A stretch of DNA of 5,745 nucleotides from Pseudomonadota bacterium (GTDB lineage: Bacteria; Pseudomonadota; Gammaproteobacteria; Acidiferrobacterales; UBA6901), in assembly GCA_021783175.1 (NCBI GenBank), contig JAJXUF010000187.1, positions 1 to 5,745 on the forward strand, given 5' to 3'. The position numbers were made by a program, and so were the translations under genes. Positions 5,240 to 5,745 of this stretch are shown here, piece by piece; the first letter of the stretch is position 1, and every line of letters begins with the position of its first letter. The notes under the pieces were generated by a model, which saw only the letters and a list, made by a program, of their open reading frames with translations, was not told the origin of the DNA and ran no database searches.

Positions 5240-5745
5240 GCGATCACGACACACAACGCAGACAATTCCTGAAGACATCCCTGGGAGCTGCGGCGGTAGC
5301 CATCGCGCCGGGCATGTTGTTGTTCGATACGGCACATGGCAAAACGGAAGCGGCCAGCAGCAAGGTGCGCTGGGGCATGCTGATCGATACTGCACAATGC
5401 AAGACCGGCTGCAACGATTGCGTCACGGCTTGCAACAAGGAAAATGGATTGTCGGGAGGAACGTTACCTACCGATTCTCAATGGATGCGCAAGATCGATA
5501 TCAAGGACATCAGTAGCGGCCGCGAAACGTCGCTGCCGATGATGTGCCAGCATTGCGAGGAACCGCCCTGCGTGGACGTTTGTCCGACCGGTGCTTCGTT
5601 CAAGCGTGCAGACGGAATCGTGCTGGTGGACAAGCATCGCTGCATCGGCTGCCGCTATTGCATGATGGCCTGTCCGTACAAGGCCCGCTCTTTTGTGCAC
5701 GAGCCGCTGCATGACCAGAAGCCGGACGTGCCGCGCGGCAAGGGC
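5236..5745 (+). CDS. dsrO: DsrO, Tat-exported ferredoxin-like subunit of DsrMKJOP (5' part; cut by window end)
   Basis: The ATG at 5236 overlaps the dsrJ TGA as ATGA; 170 codons are in the window with no stop, so the 3' end is missing (the family is usually around 240-260 residues). The N-terminus is a twin-arginine signal: QRRQFLK (residues 7-13), then a hydrophobic stretch to about residue 30 and a likely cut after AHG (33-35). Cys groups follow the NrfC/TtrB ferredoxin-like pattern: Cys55-59-62-66, Cys104-107-112-116 (CQHCEEPPCVDVCP) and Cys136-139-142-146 (CIGCRYCMMACP). These are twelve of the sixteen Cys expected for four clusters; the last four should follow just beyond the RGKG where the window ends. 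Known role: periplasmic electron transfer between DsrJ and the membrane quinone-interacting subunit DsrP, whose gene is expected next. The first Cys group is spaced C-x3-C-x2-C-x3-C, one residue longer than the common C-x2-C-x2-C-x3-C. TtrB, PhsB or NrfC would be alternatives without the dsr context. Confidence 0.95.
   Translation, partial: MSDHDTQRRQFLKTSLGAAAVAIAPGMLLFDTAHGKTEAASSKVRWGMLIDTAQCKTGCNDCVTACNKENGLSGGTLPTDSQWMRKIDIKDISSGRETSLPMMCQHCEEPPCVDVCPTGASFKRADGIVLVDKHRCIGCRYCMMACPYKARSFVHEPLHDQKPDVPRGKG

Overview
The window is an internal slice of an oxidative-type dsr (reverse dissimilatory sulfite reductase) operon, in the order dsrH(3' end)-dsrC-dsrM-dsrK-dsrL-dsrJ-dsrO(5' part). All genes lie on the + strand and are tightly packed: the largest gaps are 27 bases, and the last two junctions overlap. 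No RNA gene, mobile element, CRISPR array or terminator was seen, and no stretch over 300 bases lacks a gene.

The organism is most likely a sulfur-oxidizing proteobacterium. DsrL, which is characteristic of organisms that run the Dsr pathway oxidatively, sits between the membrane-complex genes dsrK and dsrJ, and dsrEFH-type sulfurtransferase sequence precedes dsrC. This is the arrangement known from sulfur oxidizers such as Allochromatium vinosum. Protein style and moderate GC would fit a betaproteobacterial chemolithotroph (Gallionellaceae/Sulfuricellaceae-like), but that placement is an inference from memory and cannot be settled here.

Layout: 1-238 is the C-terminal part of DsrH, a subunit of the DsrEFH sulfur relay. 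266-601 is DsrC, the small swinging-arm sulfur carrier with both C-terminal cysteines. 629-1357 is DsrM, a NarI-like membrane diheme cytochrome b. 1359-2888 is DsrK, an HdrD-like iron-sulfur protein. 2904-4871 is DsrL, a GltD-like FAD/NAD(P) oxidoreductase with a C-terminal ferredoxin domain. 4871-5239 is DsrJ, a periplasmic triheme cytochrome c. 5236-5745 is DsrO, a Tat-exported ferredoxin-like subunit cut by the window edge.

In the known pathway, DsrEFH loads sulfur onto DsrC, and the persulfide is oxidized by DsrAB (expected upstream) with DsrL passing electrons to NAD(P)+. DsrC is then processed at the cytoplasmic face of DsrMKJOP by DsrK. Electrons are exchanged through DsrM hemes with periplasmic DsrJ/DsrO and, with DsrP (expected just downstream), the quinone pool. 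All catalytic and cofactor motifs visible in the window are intact. I found no undescribed system. The items worth a second look are details: an identical 14-nt start module before dsrC and dsrK, a 10-nt direct repeat across the dsrH stop, extra cysteines in DsrL, and unusual cluster spacing in DsrO and DsrK.
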